Origin: Sulfitobacter indolifex
GTDB taxonomy: Bacteria > Pseudomonadota > Alphaproteobacteria > Rhodobacterales > Rhodobacteraceae
Direction: 5' to 3'
Assembly: GCF_022788655.1 (NCBI RefSeq)
Contig: NZ_CP084951.1
Coordinates: forward strand, 1,860,001 to 1,924,000
Length of the DNA stretch: 64,000 nt
Positions 28,003-38,629 of the stretch are shown here, in pieces. The stretch's first letter is position 1, and each line of letters opens with the position of its first letter. The translations under genes and the position numbers were made by a program. The notes under the pieces are model-generated. The model saw nothing but the letters and a program-made list of their open reading frames with translations. It did no database searches and was not told the origin of the DNA.

Positions 28003-28767
28003 ATGGCCATTCTCGAAGTCAAAAATGTCGGCAAGCGCTTCGGCGGGTTGCAGGCGCTGAGCGATGTGAACCTAAGCGTGGCGGAAAACTCCGTCCATGC
28101 GATCATCGGCCCCAACGGGGCAGGCAAATCCACGCTGCTTAACTGTCTGGTGGGCAAGCTGATCCCGGATACCGGATCGGTCATGTTCGACGGGCAATCG
28201 GTGCTGGGGCGCAAGCCTTATGAGATCAACCAGATGGGCATCAGTCGCGTGTTCCAAACGCCTGAAATCTTTGGTGATCTTACGGTGATGGAGAATATGC
28301 TGATCCCCTGCCTTGCCAAACGCGATGGGGCGTTCCAGCTCAACGGTTGGTCGCGGGTCGTGGGCCAACGTGACATGATCGACAAGGCCGAAGAAATGCT
28401 GCGCGACATGAACATGATCGACAAACGCCACATGCACGCGGCCTCCATGTCACGCGGCGATAAACGGCGGCTTGAGATCGCCATGTGCCTCGCCCAAGAC
28501 CCGCGCCTGCTGCTGCTGGATGAACCGACCGCCGGGATGGCGCGGGCCGATACCAACAACACCATCGACCTGCTGAAACAGATCAAGGACGAGCGCGACA
28601 TCACCATCGCCATCATCGAGCACGACATGCATGTGGTCTTTTCGCTCGCCGAACGCATCACCGTGCTGGCCCAAGGCACGCCGCTGGTCGAAGACACGCC
28701 AGACCGGATCAAAGGCCACCCCAAGGTGCGCGAAGCCTATCTGGGCGAGAGCCAAGACGCCGCCTGA
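28003..28767 (+). CDS. HAAT transporter ATP-binding protein, LivG-type
   Basis: 254 aa. Walker A GPNGAGKSTLLN, signature-like SMSRGDKRRLEIAM (a variant of LSGGQ), Walker B LLLLDEPTAG, and switch His in IIEHDMH. The LivG-specific NQMGISRVFQTPEIF segment is present. The signature loop MSRGD in place of LSGG is a mild divergence seen also in amide/urea-type HAAT ATPases. Confidence 0.93.
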   Translation: MAILEVKNVGKRFGGLQALSDVNLSVAENSVHAIIGPNGAGKSTLLNCLVGKLIPDTGSVMFDGQSVLGRKPYEINQMGISRVFQTPEIFGDLTVMENMLIPCLAKRDGAFQLNGWSRVVGQRDMIDKAEEMLRDMNMIDKRHMHAASMSRGDKRRLEIAMCLAQDPRLLLLDEPTAGMARADTNNTIDLLKQIKDERDITIAIIEHDMHVVFSLAERITVLAQGTPLVEDTPDRIKGHPKVREAYLGESQDAA

Positions 28768-28800
28768 TCTATCCTGTTGCCGAACCCCAAGGACACCCCG

Positions 28801-29553
28801 ATGAGCACCGACACGCTAGACAAAAACGCCAACCACGCCCAAACCGCCCCGGCCTTCCTCTCGGTCTGGGACATTCACGCCTATTACGGCGAGAGCTATA
28901 TCGTGCAGGGGGTCAGCTTTAACGTCCATGAGGGCGAAATCCTTGCGCTGCTGGGCCGCAACGGCGCGGGCAAAACCTCAACACTGCGGGCCATTGCGCG
29001 GGTCAGTGACCCAGAGTTGAAACGCGGCGAGATTTGGCTCGACCATCAACCGCTGCACAATATGGCCAGCCATCAGGCGTCGGCGGCGGGACTGGCGCTG
29101 GTGCCGGAAGATCGCCGCATCATCGCGGGGCTCACTGTCGAGGAAAACCTCAAACTTGCCCAGATCGCCCCGCCCATCGGCTGGTCGCTGGACCGGCTCT
29201 ATGACCTTTTCCCCCGTCTGGGCGAGCGCAAGAACCAAGAGGGCACCACCCTCTCGGGCGGCGAACAGCAGATGCTTGCCATTGCGCGGGCCTTAGCGCG
29301 GGACATCAAGGTGCTGCTTTTGGATGAACCCTACGAAGGGCTGGCCCCGGTGATCGTCGATGAGATCGAGAAAACACTGGCACTGATTAAGTCTCAGGGT
29401 ATCACGACAATTTTGGTCGAACAAAACGCTGTGCGCGCGCTGAAACTAGCCGACCGTGCGGTGATCCTCGACACCGGCGGCATCGTTTTTGACGGCACGG
29501 CCGCAGAAGTCCTTGATAACGCTGAATTGCGCGCCGAGTACCTCGCGATCTGA
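28801..29553 (+). CDS. HAAT transporter ATP-binding protein, LivF-type
   Basis: 250 aa. Walker A GRNGAGKTSTLRAIA, Q-loop region GLALVPEDRRIIAGLTVEENL, signature TLSGGEQQMLAIARAL, Walker B LLLDEPYEGLAP. Last gene of the importer operon. The ATG at 28801 follows CAAGGACACCCCG. An N-terminal extension of about 20 polar residues precedes the ABC fold. A bulged hairpin at 29571-29612 follows the stop. Confidence 0.93.
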   Translation: MSTDTLDKNANHAQTAPAFLSVWDIHAYYGESYIVQGVSFNVHEGEILALLGRNGAGKTSTLRAIARVSDPELKRGEIWLDHQPLHNMASHQASAAGLALVPEDRRIIAGLTVEENLKLAQIAPPIGWSLDRLYDLFPRLGERKNQEGTTLSGGEQQMLAIARALARDIKVLLLDEPYEGLAPVIVDEIEKTLALIKSQGITTILVEQNAVRALKLADRAVILDTGGIVFDGTAAEVLDNAELRAEYLAI

Positions 29554-29570
29554 CCACTTTACCACCCCAG

Positions 29571-29612
29571 CCCGGCGCGGAGCCAAGCTGATACCACTTT
29601 ATCTCCGCCGGG
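29571..29612 (+). terminator. Bulged hairpin after the first HAAT operon
   Basis: CCCGGCGCGGAG (29571-29582) pairs with CTCCGCCGGG (29603-29612) with a 2-nt bulge and a 20-nt loop. No T-run. It probably ends the importer operon before accB. Confidence 0.4.
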
Positions 29613-29750
29613 CCGCATCTGCGCGTCAAAAAACCGATCCTACCCCCTAGACAACAGTTGGCTTTTCATGGCTTTGCCCATGCCCTATAAGCGAGCACAA
29701 TCAATCGCGCAGCGACGGGCTGCCGGCCTGTCGAAATCTTCGAGGATCCA

Positions 29751-30254
29751 ATGACAAAAAATACCCATGACAGTGACGTGGCCTTCATCAAGGCCCTCGC
29801 CGAGCTGCTGAACGAAAACGACCTGACCGAGCTTCAGGTAAAACGCGACTACGCCGAGGACGACAGCCTGAACGTGCGCGTCAGCCGCAAGCCGCCTCAG
29901 CAGATCATGGCCGCCCCGCAGCAGCAGTATCAGGCCGCCCCTGCCGCAGCCCCCGCGGCGGCCCCTGCCGGCGCGACCGCGAGCGCCCCAGCTGCTGCCG
30001 ATTCCGATCCAGCGGATCACCCCGGCGCGGTAACTTCGCCCATGGTCGGCACAGTTTATCTTCAAGGTGAACCGGGCGCGCCTGCGTTCATCTCGGTCGG
30101 TGCTTCGGTCTCTGAAGGCGACACGCTGCTGATCGTCGAAGCGATGAAGACGATGAACCACATTCCCGCCCCCCGCGCTGGCACCGTCAAGCGCATCCTC
30201 GTCGGTGACGGCGATGCCGTTGAATTCGGCGCCCCGCTGGTGATCTTGGAATAA
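29751..30254 (+). CDS. accB: Biotin carboxyl carrier protein of acetyl-CoA carboxylase
   Basis: 167 aa. A short N-terminal helix, an Ala/Pro-rich linker ([18 protein letters not shown]) and the biotinyl domain with the biotinylated lysine in [10 protein letters not shown]. It carries the biotin used by AccC to make malonyl-CoA, which feeds FabD. Followed 9 nt later by accC. A GAGGATCCA site precedes the ATG. Confidence 0.97.
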   Translation: MTKNTHDSDVAFIKALAELLNENDLTELQVKRDYAEDDSLNVRVSRKPPQQIMAAPQQQYQAAPAAAPAAAPAGATASAPAAADSDPADHPGAVTSPMVGTVYLQGEPGAPAFISVGASVSEGDTLLIVEAMKTMNHIPAPRAGTVKRILVGDGDAVEFGAPLVILE

Positions 30255-30263
30255 GGGCAGATC

Positions 30264-31616
30264 ATGTTCAGCAAAATCCTAGTCGCCAACCGTGGAGAGA
30301 TCGCCCTGCGCGTCATCCGCGCGGCCCGCGAAATGGGCATCAAGACGGTCGCGGTGCATTCCACCGCCGACAGTGACGCGATGCACGTGCGCATGGCTGA
30401 CGAATCCGTCTGCATCGGCCCGCCCTCCAGCCAGCAATCCTACCTGTCGATCCCGGCAATCATCGCCGCTTGTGAAATCACCGGGGCCGAAGCGATTCAC
30501 CCCGGTTATGGCTTCCTGTCGGAAAATGCAGGCTTTGTGCAGGTCATCGAAGACCACGGCCTGACCTTCATCGGCCCGACTGCCGAGCATATTCGTGTTA
30601 TGGGTGACAAGATCACCGCCAAAGACACGATGAAGAAGCTCGGCGTGCCTTGTGTGCCGGGATCCGAAGGTGGTGTGGCCTCGCTCGAAGAAGCCAAGCG
30701 CTTGGGCGAAGAGATTGGCTATCCGGTCATCATCAAGGCTACGGCAGGCGGTGGCGGCAAGGGCATGAAAGTCGCCCAGACCGCCAAGGACATGGAAAAA
30801 GCCTTCCAAACCGCGCGCGCCGAGGGCAAATCGAACTTCGGCAATGACGAAGTCTATATTGAGAAATACCTCACCACCCCACGCCACATCGAGATTCAGG
30901 TCTTTGGCGATGGCAAGGGCAACGCCGTGCATCTGGGCGAACGCGACTGCTCGCTGCAGCGCCGCCACCAGAAGGTTTTCGAAGAGGCTCCTGGCCCCTC
31001 GATCACCGAAGAAGAGCGCGCGCGCATCGGTAAGGTCTGTGCCGACGCCGTGGCGAACATCAACTACATTGGTGCCGGCACGATCGAGTTTCTCTACGAG
31101 AACGGCGAGTTCTATTTCATCGAGATGAACACCCGCCTTCAGGTGGAACACCCGGTGACCGAAGCGATCTTTGGCGTCGACCTGGTGCGCGAACAGATCC
31201 GCGTGGCCGAAGGGCTGCCGATGTCCTTCACCCAGGACGATCTGACCATCAACGGCCACGCCATTGAGGTCCGCATCAATGCCGAGAAACTGCCAAACTT
31301 CGCGCCCTGCCCGGGCCGGATCACGCAGTATCACGCGCCGGGTGGCCTTGGGGTCCGCATGGACAGCGCGCTTTACGACGGCTATTCGATCCCGCCCTAT
31401 TACGACAGCCTGATCGGCAAGCTGATCGTGCATGGTCGTGACCGCCCTGAGGCGCTGGCGCGTCTGGGTCGGGCTTTGGGCGAGCTGATCGTCGATGGTG
31501 TCGACACCACTGTGCCGCTGTTCCACGCGCTTTTAGCCGAGGAAGACGTCCAGTCGGGCGGCTACAACATCCACTGGCTTGAGCATTGGCTGGAAACCAA
31601 CCTCGGCAACGCCTGA
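30264..31616 (+). CDS. accC: Biotin carboxylase subunit of acetyl-CoA carboxylase
   Basis: 450 aa. [20 protein letters not shown] is the family start. ATP-grasp features: [12 protein letters not shown] glycine loop, [26 protein letters not shown] and [16 protein letters not shown] with the catalytic residues. Length equals the norm. Co-transcribed with accB and followed 6 nt later by aat. Confidence 0.98.
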   Translation: MFSKILVANRGEIALRVIRAAREMGIKTVAVHSTADSDAMHVRMADESVCIGPPSSQQSYLSIPAIIAACEITGAEAIHPGYGFLSENAGFVQVIEDHGLTFIGPTAEHIRVMGDKITAKDTMKKLGVPCVPGSEGGVASLEEAKRLGEEIGYPVIIKATAGGGGKGMKVAQTAKDMEKAFQTARAEGKSNFGNDEVYIEKYLTTPRHIEIQVFGDGKGNAVHLGERDCSLQRRHQKVFEEAPGPSITEEERARIGKVCADAVANINYIGAGTIEFLYENGEFYFIEMNTRLQVEHPVTEAIFGVDLVREQIRVAEGLPMSFTQDDLTINGHAIEVRINAEKLPNFAPCPGRITQYHAPGGLGVRMDSALYDGYSIPPYYDSLIGKLIVHGRDRPEALARLGRALGELIVDGVDTTVPLFHALLAEEDVQSGGYNIHWLEHWLETNLGNA

Positions 31617-31622
31617 CGCCTG

Positions 31623-32258
31623 ATGTCGGAGCTTACGCCCGAGATACTGCTGCACGGCTATTCCATCGGGATCTTCCCCATGGCCGAACACCGCGACGAC
31701 CCAGAGATTTTCTGGGTCGATCCGCGGCGGCGTGGGGTGATGCCGCTCAACGGCTTTCACATCTCACGCTCATTGGCCCGCACCATGCGGCGCAGTTCGT
31801 TTCACCATACGATCAACCGTGATTTCGATGGTGTCGTCGCTGGCTGCGCAGACCGTGAAGACACGTGGATCAGCGCAGAAATCGCCGCCCTATACGGCGC
31901 GCTGCACCGCGCAGGCCATGCCCATTCGCTTGAAGTTTGGGATGCAGAGGCACTGGTTGGCGGCGTCTACGGCGTCACGCTGGGCCGCGCGTTCTTTGGT
32001 GAAAGCATGTTCTCGCGCCGGACCAACGCCTCAAAGATGGCACTGGCGGCCTTGGTGGACCGCCTCCGCCGTGCGAACTTTATCCTGTTTGATACGCAAT
32101 TTCTGACCGATCACCTCGCCTCCCTCGGAGCACAAGAGATCAGCCGCGCCGATTATCATGCGCAGCTTGATGTGGCCAAACGCGGGCGCGCTGCGTTCAG
32201 CGCGCCGGCCTTAGACAGTTTTCACGATGTGCTACAGCGCAGCACCCAGATGTCATAG
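31623..32258 (+). CDS. aat: Leucyl/phenylalanyl-tRNA--protein transferase
   Basis: 211 aa. N-degron pathway enzyme that adds Leu or Phe to proteins with N-terminal Arg or Lys, marking them for ClpAP. Family motifs: YSIGIFPMAEHRDDPEIFWVDP, RRGVMPLNGFHISRSLAR, VWDAEALVGGVYGVTLGRAFFGESMFS, and FILFDTQFLTDHLASLGA. Its last 37 nt overlap the convergent DUF2155 gene. Confidence 0.96.
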   Translation: MSELTPEILLHGYSIGIFPMAEHRDDPEIFWVDPRRRGVMPLNGFHISRSLARTMRRSSFHHTINRDFDGVVAGCADREDTWISAEIAALYGALHRAGHAHSLEVWDAEALVGGVYGVTLGRAFFGESMFSRRTNASKMALAALVDRLRRANFILFDTQFLTDHLASLGAQEISRADYHAQLDVAKRGRAAFSAPALDSFHDVLQRSTQMS

Positions 32259-32584
32259 CGAAAGTGCTCGAGCGCGTGCAGCGCCGGGGCAGCGGCGATC
32301 ATCCAGCCCGAGAAAAGCGTCCCGGAATCGCCGCTCTCGGTAATCTCAAGCGCCGCGTAGGCATTGGCCGCCGGATCGCCCACCGGATAGCGGCAATCAA
32401 CCATAGTGATCTGCAAATTCCCAAGTGATTGGTTGTCACCCTTGGTGATCTCTAAATCAATCGTATCGCCGGAAATCTTATCCAACACCCGCAAGACGCC
32501 GCCCGTTGCACTGGCGACCTGAGGACCCTCTTGAGCATGAAGTGGCGCTGCCAGCAGAAGCGCGGCGATCAGAAGTTTTCTCAT
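32222..32584 (-). CDS. DUF2155 domain exported protein
   Basis: 120 aa. Signal peptide KLLIAALLLAAPLHA, then the DUF2155 core: VLRVLDKISGDTIDLEI, LGNLQITMVDCRYP with a cysteine, AYAALEITESGDSGTLFSGWM, and EHFRYDIWVLRC. In Alphaproteobacteria it often sits beside NDUFA12 and aat, as here. Molecular role unknown. The 3' end lies inside the 3' end of aat on the other strand. Confidence 0.88.
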   Translation of the reverse strand: MRKLLIAALLLAAPLHAQEGPQVASATGGVLRVLDKISGDTIDLEITKGDNQSLGNLQITMVDCRYPVGDPAANAYAALEITESGDSGTLFSGWMIAAAPALHALEHFRYDIWVLRCSTS

Positions 32585-32639
32585 GAACCCACCCGGATTG
32601 CGTGAAATTTGGGGCCGCGCGACAGGCGCGGCCGTCCGA

Positions 32640-33023
32640 TCATTCAGGCTGCCAGGCCTCATAGTCTTTGCGCTCAAGCGGCTCAGCCCGGCGCAGCGAC
32701 CCTGCGGGCGCATAGGCCATTGCCGTGCCGGTGCGATTCTCGACATGCGCCTTTTCCCACGGTTTGTGGATCAGCGGCTTGTCGGTCGGCGGCTCGTCCC
32801 ATGTGCGGTGCAACCAGCCGTGCCAATCGGGGCTCACGCGGCTCGCCTCGGCCTCACCATTGAAGATGACCCAGCGTTTGCTGTCATCGGCGTTGCGGTA
32901 ATAGATATTGCCCTGCGCGTCTTCGCCCACCTTGCTGCCCTTGCGCCAAGTGAAAAGCTGGGTGTTCAACGTCTGGCCGTTCCACCATGTGACGCTTCGC
33001 AGAAGTGAATTGAGAATGCCCAT
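32640..33023 (-). CDS. NDUFA12-like subunit of NADH:ubiquinone oxidoreductase
   Basis: 127 aa. Homologue of the mitochondrial complex I accessory subunit NDUFA12 (B17.2): [57 protein letters not shown] core (here [15 protein letters not shown]), and [17 protein letters not shown]. Found in Alphaproteobacteria as part of the supernumerary set of complex I. Upstream of the DUF2155 gene, same strand. Confidence 0.93.
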   Translation of the reverse strand: MGILNSLLRSVTWWNGQTLNTQLFTWRKGSKVGEDAQGNIYYRNADDSKRWVIFNGEAEASRVSPDWHGWLHRTWDEPPTDKPLIHKPWEKAHVENRTGTAMAYAPAGSLRRAEPLERKDYEAWQPE

Positions 33024-33147
33024 CGAGGTCTCCGTTCCTGTTGTTCGTTATATGCACCATGGAGGCATTGGCGTCCAGCCTCGCCGCAAAGGTGCTTGGC
33101 CTGTGCGCGGCCTGTGGCTAAGGTTTGGAAAACAAACGAGGGCAGTG

Positions 33148-34923
33148 ATGATCGAGGCGAATAAGACCCCGCCAGTGGCGGCAGAGTGCCACGGCGTTCG
33201 GGTGCCGCAATCGCCTTTCTTGAACGACACGCGCATTCAGCGGATCAACGCGGGCCGCTATGAAGGGCAAGAGATCGCCGGTGCCCTGGCCGTGATCCGC
33301 CCCGGTGACAGGGTACTCGAAATGGGCGCGGGGCTGGGGCTGGTGGGCGCAATCGCGGCACGCAAAGCCGGGCCCGAAGCGGTGCTGTCATTCGAGGCGA
33401 ACCCAAACTTGATCCCCCATATCCGCGCGCTATACGATTTGAACGGACTAAAGGACAAGATCACCGTTCGAAATCAGTTGGTTATCAGCGCCTCAGATCG
33501 GCCAGAGCAGCTGTCTTTCCACCTGCGCAACTCTTTTCTTGGCTCATCGCTGACCGACAGCGACACCCGCGAGACGACCGAAGTAGGCGTGCCAACCACC
33601 AGCTATTCGGAGGTTTGCCGCACCTTCAGACCCGATATTCTGTTGATCGATATCGAAGGCGGCGAGTTAGAGTTTCTGCGTCATGCGTCGCTTGACGGTT
33701 TGCGCGCAGTGGTGATTGAGTTTCACCCCGAGGCCTATGGCCGCGAAGGCATGCGCGAATGTAAGAGGATCCTGGAACGTGCCGGTTTTCGCAAAACGCC
33801 CGATATTAGCACCCGGCTGGTCTGGACCTGTACGTTTGATCCGGCAGAACGCCCGCCCATGCCCGATGGTGGCTGGTCGACTGAGATTACGACGTTAGAC
33901 AATGCGCTTGTCCAGCTTCCCGAAAGTGACGGCCTTGTCCAGCCGGGCGGTGTATTGCAGGGCGATGGCCGCCCCTGCCCGCAGGCCGCACTCTGGCGCA
34001 ACGGGCGCGCGCTGACCACACCGCCGCAGATGCCAAAAGGCCCGGTCACCAAACTTGAGGGGAACTGGCTTTGGGGGGGCGTCCTGTGGTTGCACTTTGG
34101 GCATTTCTTGGTTGAAAGCACCTCGCGCCTTTGGGCGTTGGACCATCTTGACGACGAAATCGACGGCATCCTTTTTACTCCAAAACGCGCCCGCCATAGC
34201 GGACAGGTATCGGGATACCATCGGGAGTTTCTCGATCTTTTGGGCTGTGGCAAGCCGCTGATTTGTATCGATGCGCCTGTGCAGGTTGAGCGGTTGATTG
34301 TGCCGGGCCAAGGTTTTGGGCTGGGCAGTCTCATCACAGGCACCGCACCTTACCGCGCGACAATCGCCCGTCGTTTCGCAAAAGATATCGCGCCCAAAGG
34401 GCCGGAAAAGCTCTATATCAGCAGAAGCAAACTGTCCGCCGGGCATGGTAACCTGTTAGGCGAAGAGGCACTGGAAACGCAGCTTGCCGCCCAAGGATAC
34501 ACCATATTCCACCCCGAAAAACACGGGCTTCGCGCACAGATTGAGGTCTACAAAGCCGCGAAACAGATCATTGCCGCCGAAGGCTCGGCCCTGCACCTGC
34601 TGGCCATGGTCGCCCGCCCGGAGCAGCAAGTTGCCATTGTTGTGCGACGCCCATCCTCCGCCACGCGTGGGTTAGAGCAGCATTTGCAAAGTTTCGCGGG
34701 GATCACTGCTGTCACCCTGTGCCATCTCACCCGCTCATGGAAACCTCTCGGAAAGGCCAAGTCCCGGCTCTGGATGGGAGAACTCGACATGTCCGCCTTG
34801 CAAGACAGTCTGCAAGCGACGGGTTTTATCGATGGCAGTGGACCGCGATGGGCAAATCTAAGTTCTGCCGATGTTCACGCACGGCTGGGCGATCAATTTG
34901 AAATCGCGCCAGAGAAAGACTAG
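33148..34923 (+). CDS. FkbM methyltransferase - GT61 (DUF563) glycosyltransferase fusion
   Basis: 591 aa with two domains. Residues about 20-230: an FkbM-type SAM methyltransferase (VLEMGAGLGLVGAIAARKAG; FEANPNLIPHIRALY; DILLIDIEGGELEFL; VVIEFHPEAYG). Residues about 300-540: a DUF563/GT61 domain (LEGNWLWGGVLWLHFGHFLVESTSRLWALD; KLYISRSKLS; QIIAAEGSALHLLAMV). The likely product is a modified surface polysaccharide or glycan. The ATG at 33148 follows GAGGGCAGTG. The 3' end shares a CTAG with the convergent RidA gene. Both domains also occur as separate proteins. Confidence 0.85.
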   Translation: MIEANKTPPVAAECHGVRVPQSPFLNDTRIQRINAGRYEGQEIAGALAVIRPGDRVLEMGAGLGLVGAIAARKAGPEAVLSFEANPNLIPHIRALYDLNGLKDKITVRNQLVISASDRPEQLSFHLRNSFLGSSLTDSDTRETTEVGVPTTSYSEVCRTFRPDILLIDIEGGELEFLRHASLDGLRAVVIEFHPEAYGREGMRECKRILERAGFRKTPDISTRLVWTCTFDPAERPPMPDGGWSTEITTLDNALVQLPESDGLVQPGGVLQGDGRPCPQAALWRNGRALTTPPQMPKGPVTKLEGNWLWGGVLWLHFGHFLVESTSRLWALDHLDDEIDGILFTPKRARHSGQVSGYHREFLDLLGCGKPLICIDAPVQVERLIVPGQGFGLGSLITGTAPYRATIARRFAKDIAPKGPEKLYISRSKLSAGHGNLLGEEALETQLAAQGYTIFHPEKHGLRAQIEVYKAAKQIIAAEGSALHLLAMVARPEQQVAIVVRRPSSATRGLEQHLQSFAGITAVTLCHLTRSWKPLGKAKSRLWMGELDMSALQDSLQATGFIDGSGPRWANLSSADVHARLGDQFEIAPEKD

Positions 34924-35288
34924 CCCCCAGCATCCTCGCGCAACATCGCGGTGACTTCGATCTCAATGCGGCACTTGGGATCAATCAGCCCACATTCGAT
35001 CATCGTCGCCGCGGGGGGATGCGTGCCAAAGGCCGCGCGCAGCAGCGGCCAACAGCCCTCGAACTCAGCCGCGTCGGGCAGCATGTAGGTGACACGAACC
35101 ACATGGGCGAAATCACTGCCCGCCTCCGCCAGTGCCCGCTCAATCGTCACCAGTGCCGCGGCGCATTGTGCTGTCACCTCAACCCCTTCGCCTACGCAGC
35201 CCGAGACATAGACCATGCCGCCCGCGACCACTGCACGGCTGTAGCCGATCTTTTCCTCATAGGCACCGCCCGATGAAATACGCTTCAT
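34920..35288 (-). CDS. RidA family protein (Rid/YjgF), first copy
   Basis: 122 aa. Trimeric enamine/imine deaminase fold: SRAVVAGGMVYVSGCVGEG, CAAALVTIERALAEAGSDFAHVVRVTYML, HPPAATMIECGLIDPKCRIEIEV. The arginine that usually binds the substrate carboxylate appears as CRIEIE with PKC before it. The ATG at 35288 follows GAAAGGAACGG. It starts 70 nt past the clpX end and has the clpX terminator just upstream, so it has its own promoter. Not identical to the second RidA at 50.8 kb. Confidence 0.9.
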   Translation of the reverse strand: MKRISSGGAYEEKIGYSRAVVAGGMVYVSGCVGEGVEVTAQCAAALVTIERALAEAGSDFAHVVRVTYMLPDAAEFEGCWPLLRAAFGTHPPAATMIECGLIDPKCRIEIEVTAMLREDAGG

Positions 35289-35305
35289 GACCGTTCCTTT
35301 CATGC

Positions 35306-35332
35306 AAAAGGGCGGACCCATTGGCCCGCCCT
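35306..35332 (-). terminator. Terminator of clpX
   Basis: AGGGCGG (35309-35315) pairs with CCGCCCT (35326-35332), 10-nt loop, followed on the - strand by TTTT. It lies 25 nt past the clpX stop and just before the RidA start. Confidence 0.78.
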
Positions 35333-35357
35333 CTATCTCTTTGCCTCGCGTCGGGTC

Positions 35358-36626
<1,269 letters not shown>

Positions 36627-36750
36627 CTCAAACCTTTCAGGTCTGTCGTGTATGTCCGCCCCGAACTTGGGGCTGCGATATTTGGCCTCAAGCTTAGGCC
36701 AGTGATCCCGGCGCTACAATCGCAAAATATGCAGCGCCGGGCTCCTTCTA
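36627..36750 (-). other. clpP-clpX intergenic region with three stem-loops
   Basis: Contains CCCGGCGCT/AGCGCCGGG (36707-36715 with 36733-36741), GGCCT/AGGCC (within 36682-36700) and CCCC/GGGG (near 36659-36672). None has a T-run. They may act as a partial terminator or RNA-processing sites that set clpX against clpP levels. Confidence 0.45.
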
Positions 36751-37407
36751 TTACTTGTCTTTCTTGCCCTTGGCGGTGGCTGCGGCGTCTTCCGCCTTGC
36801 CACGGCTCTCGACGATCTCGTCCAGATGGCCCCACTCTTTGGCTTCCTCGGGTGTCATCCAGAGGTCACGGTCGAGCGCCTTTTGCACGACATCCAGCGG
36901 CTGGCCGGAGTGTTTGACATAAAGCTGGTACATCCGCTCACGGGTCCGCTCGATATGGCGGGCCGAGATAAGGATGTCTTCGGCCATACCTTGCGAGCCG
37001 CCCGACGGCTGGTGGATCATCACTTCGGCATTGGGCAGCGCGAAACGCATGCCCTTTTCGCCGCCAATCGCGATGACCGACCCCATCGAGGCCGCCATGC
37101 CGCAGATCAGAGTGGAGACCTTGGGTTTGATGTATTGCATGGTGTCGTAGATCGACAGGCCCGCCGTAACCTCGCCACCGGGCGAGTTGATGTACATGCT
37201 GATTTCTTTGGTCGGGTTTTCCGCTTCAAGGTGCAGCAGCTGGGCGACGACCAGATGGCTCATCCCGCTGTGGATCGGGCCGTTGACGAAAATAATCCGC
37301 TCTTTCAGCAGACGCGAGAAAATGTCGTAGGACCGCTCGCCCCGGCTGGTTTGCTCAACCACCATCGGGACAAGCGTATTCATATAGGTGTTGATCGGGT
37401 CGTTCAT
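36751..37407 (-). CDS. clpP: ClpP peptidase subunit
   Basis: 218 aa. Catalytic triad visible: Ser in GMAASMGSV, His in MIHQPSGG, Asp in [11 protein letters not shown]. The start [20 protein letters not shown] matches the family. An ATG 8 codons further in (37383) is possible. C-terminal tail is charged ([14 protein letters not shown]). Sits 121 nt downstream of soxD on the same strand but separated from it by a GC-rich hairpin. Confidence 0.97.
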   Translation of the reverse strand: MNDPINTYMNTLVPMVVEQTSRGERSYDIFSRLLKERIIFVNGPIHSGMSHLVVAQLLHLEAENPTKEISMYINSPGGEVTAGLSIYDTMQYIKPKVSTLICGMAASMGSVIAIGGEKGMRFALPNAEVMIHQPSGGSQGMAEDILISARHIERTRERMYQLYVKHSGQPLDVVQKALDRDLWMTPEEAKEWGHLDEIVESRGKAEDAAATAKGKKDK

Positions 37408-37470
37408 GCGTGCCTGCCTCAGTTCCTGTTCGCGGGACCATACCCGCAAAACTGTTACCCAGAGATTAGT

Positions 37471-37497
37471 CCCCCCGGTATGGGGGTTCAAGGGGGG
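37471..37497 (-). terminator. GC-rich hairpin after soxD
   Basis: A C6 run (37471-37476) can pair with G5 (37482-37486) or G6 (37492-37497). No T-run. It lies between soxD and clpP and probably ends the sox transcript. Confidence 0.4.
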
Positions 37498-37528
37498 CAG
37501 GCACGTCAGTTTTCTCTAATCGCCTCAA

Positions 37529-38629
37529 TCACTCCGACGCGTCACGCAAGTAGGCGATCAGCGCTTCGATGTCTTCTTCCTTGCGCACCCCGGGGAAGGA
37601 CATTTTTGTGCCCTTCATGTAGCCTTTGGGGTCGCCCAGAAAGCTGGTCAATGCGTCGTGCGACCAGACCAGACCATCTTCGGCTGCCGCTTCCATCGCT
37701 TTGGAATAGCGGAACCCTTCGACCGCGCCTGCCGGCCCGTCAACGATACCGTTCAACACGGGGCCGACGCGGTTTTTCGCCTTGGCGCCGATCTGGTGGC
37801 AGGATTTGCATTTGCGAAACGCTTTCTCCCCCGCTTTGATGAGGGCGGGATCAGCTGCGGGCGCTTCGGCGACTTCAACAGGCGCAGCTTCTGGAGCTGC
37901 CTCAGGGGCGGGCGCTTCTTCGGGTGTCGTTGTCTCAGACGCAGCCTCTTCAGTCGCGGGTGCTGCGGTCTCTGCCTCGGCCTTTGCGGCTGCTTCCTTG
38001 GCGGCGGTTTCTTCGGGCGTTACGTCCAAAACGGCGGCGCGCATGGTGATTTCGACCGACGGCTTACAGTCGGTCATACAGGGCTCTTCTTTGAAAGCCG
38101 CGAACTCCACCTCTTCGCGGTCATCGGGCTTAAAGCCGTCTTCGTTTGGCAGACGCGCTTCGTTAAAATTATCTGACGAGAGCACAAAATCCTCATCCAC
38201 CTCGTTATTGAGATAGAGCAGATAGGCCGTAATCGCATAGACCTCATCATCGGTCAGCGACTGCGCATCACCAAAGGGCATAGCGCGGTTTATGTAGTCG
38301 TAAACCGTTGAAAGGTAGGGCCAATAGCTGCCGATCGTCTTTACGGGTCGAGCATTGGACAGGCTGCCCTGCCCGCCTGCCAGCACCGGCCAGCGGCCCG
38401 TGCCTTCGCCAAAGACACCATGACAGGCCGAGCATTTTTCGGTGTAGATGCCGTCACCCGTCATCACATCGCCGCTGCCCTCTGGCAGGCCCAAACCGTC
38501 GGGGCGCACGTCGATGTCCCAAACAGAGACCTCTTCGGGCGTGGCGGTTCGGCCAAGGCCCAAAGGCTCGGCGGCAAGGGGGCTGGCCATGGTGCTGGCC
38601 AGGAGCGCAAGTTTAAGAAATCTCGACAT
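37529..38629 (-). CDS. soxD: SoxD, di-heme cytochrome c subunit of sulfane dehydrogenase
   Basis: 366 aa. Signal peptide FLKLALLASTMASPLAA. Two heme-binding motifs, CSACHG and CKSCHQ, in two cytochrome domains joined by an Ala/Glu/Pro-rich linker (EETAAKEAAAKAEAETAAP). With SoxC it oxidises the sulfane sulfur on SoxY, passing six electrons on. The start at 38629 overlaps the soxC 3' end by 17 nt, so the two are tightly coupled. Final sox gene before clpP. Confidence 0.96.
   Translation of the reverse strand: MSRFLKLALLASTMASPLAAEPLGLGRTATPEEVSVWDIDVRPDGLGLPEGSGDVMTGDGIYTEKCSACHGVFGEGTGRWPVLAGGQGSLSNARPVKTIGSYWPYLSTVYDYINRAMPFGDAQSLTDDEVYAITAYLLYLNNEVDEDFVLSSDNFNEARLPNEDGFKPDDREEVEFAAFKEEPCMTDCKPSVEITMRAAVLDVTPEETAAKEAAAKAEAETAAPATEEAASETTTPEEAPAPEAAPEAAPVEVAEAPAADPALIKAGEKAFRKCKSCHQIGAKAKNRVGPVLNGIVDGPAGAVEGFRYSKAMEAAAEDGLVWSHDALTSFLGDPKGYMKGTKMSFPGVRKEEDIEALIAYLRDASE

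Noticed and set aside
24316..29553. Recent duplication between the two HAAT importers (24.3-29.6 and 51.2-55.8 kb)
   Set aside because: The binding proteins and LivH proteins differ in length, signal type (Tat-like versus Sec) and inserts, so they are distinct importers.
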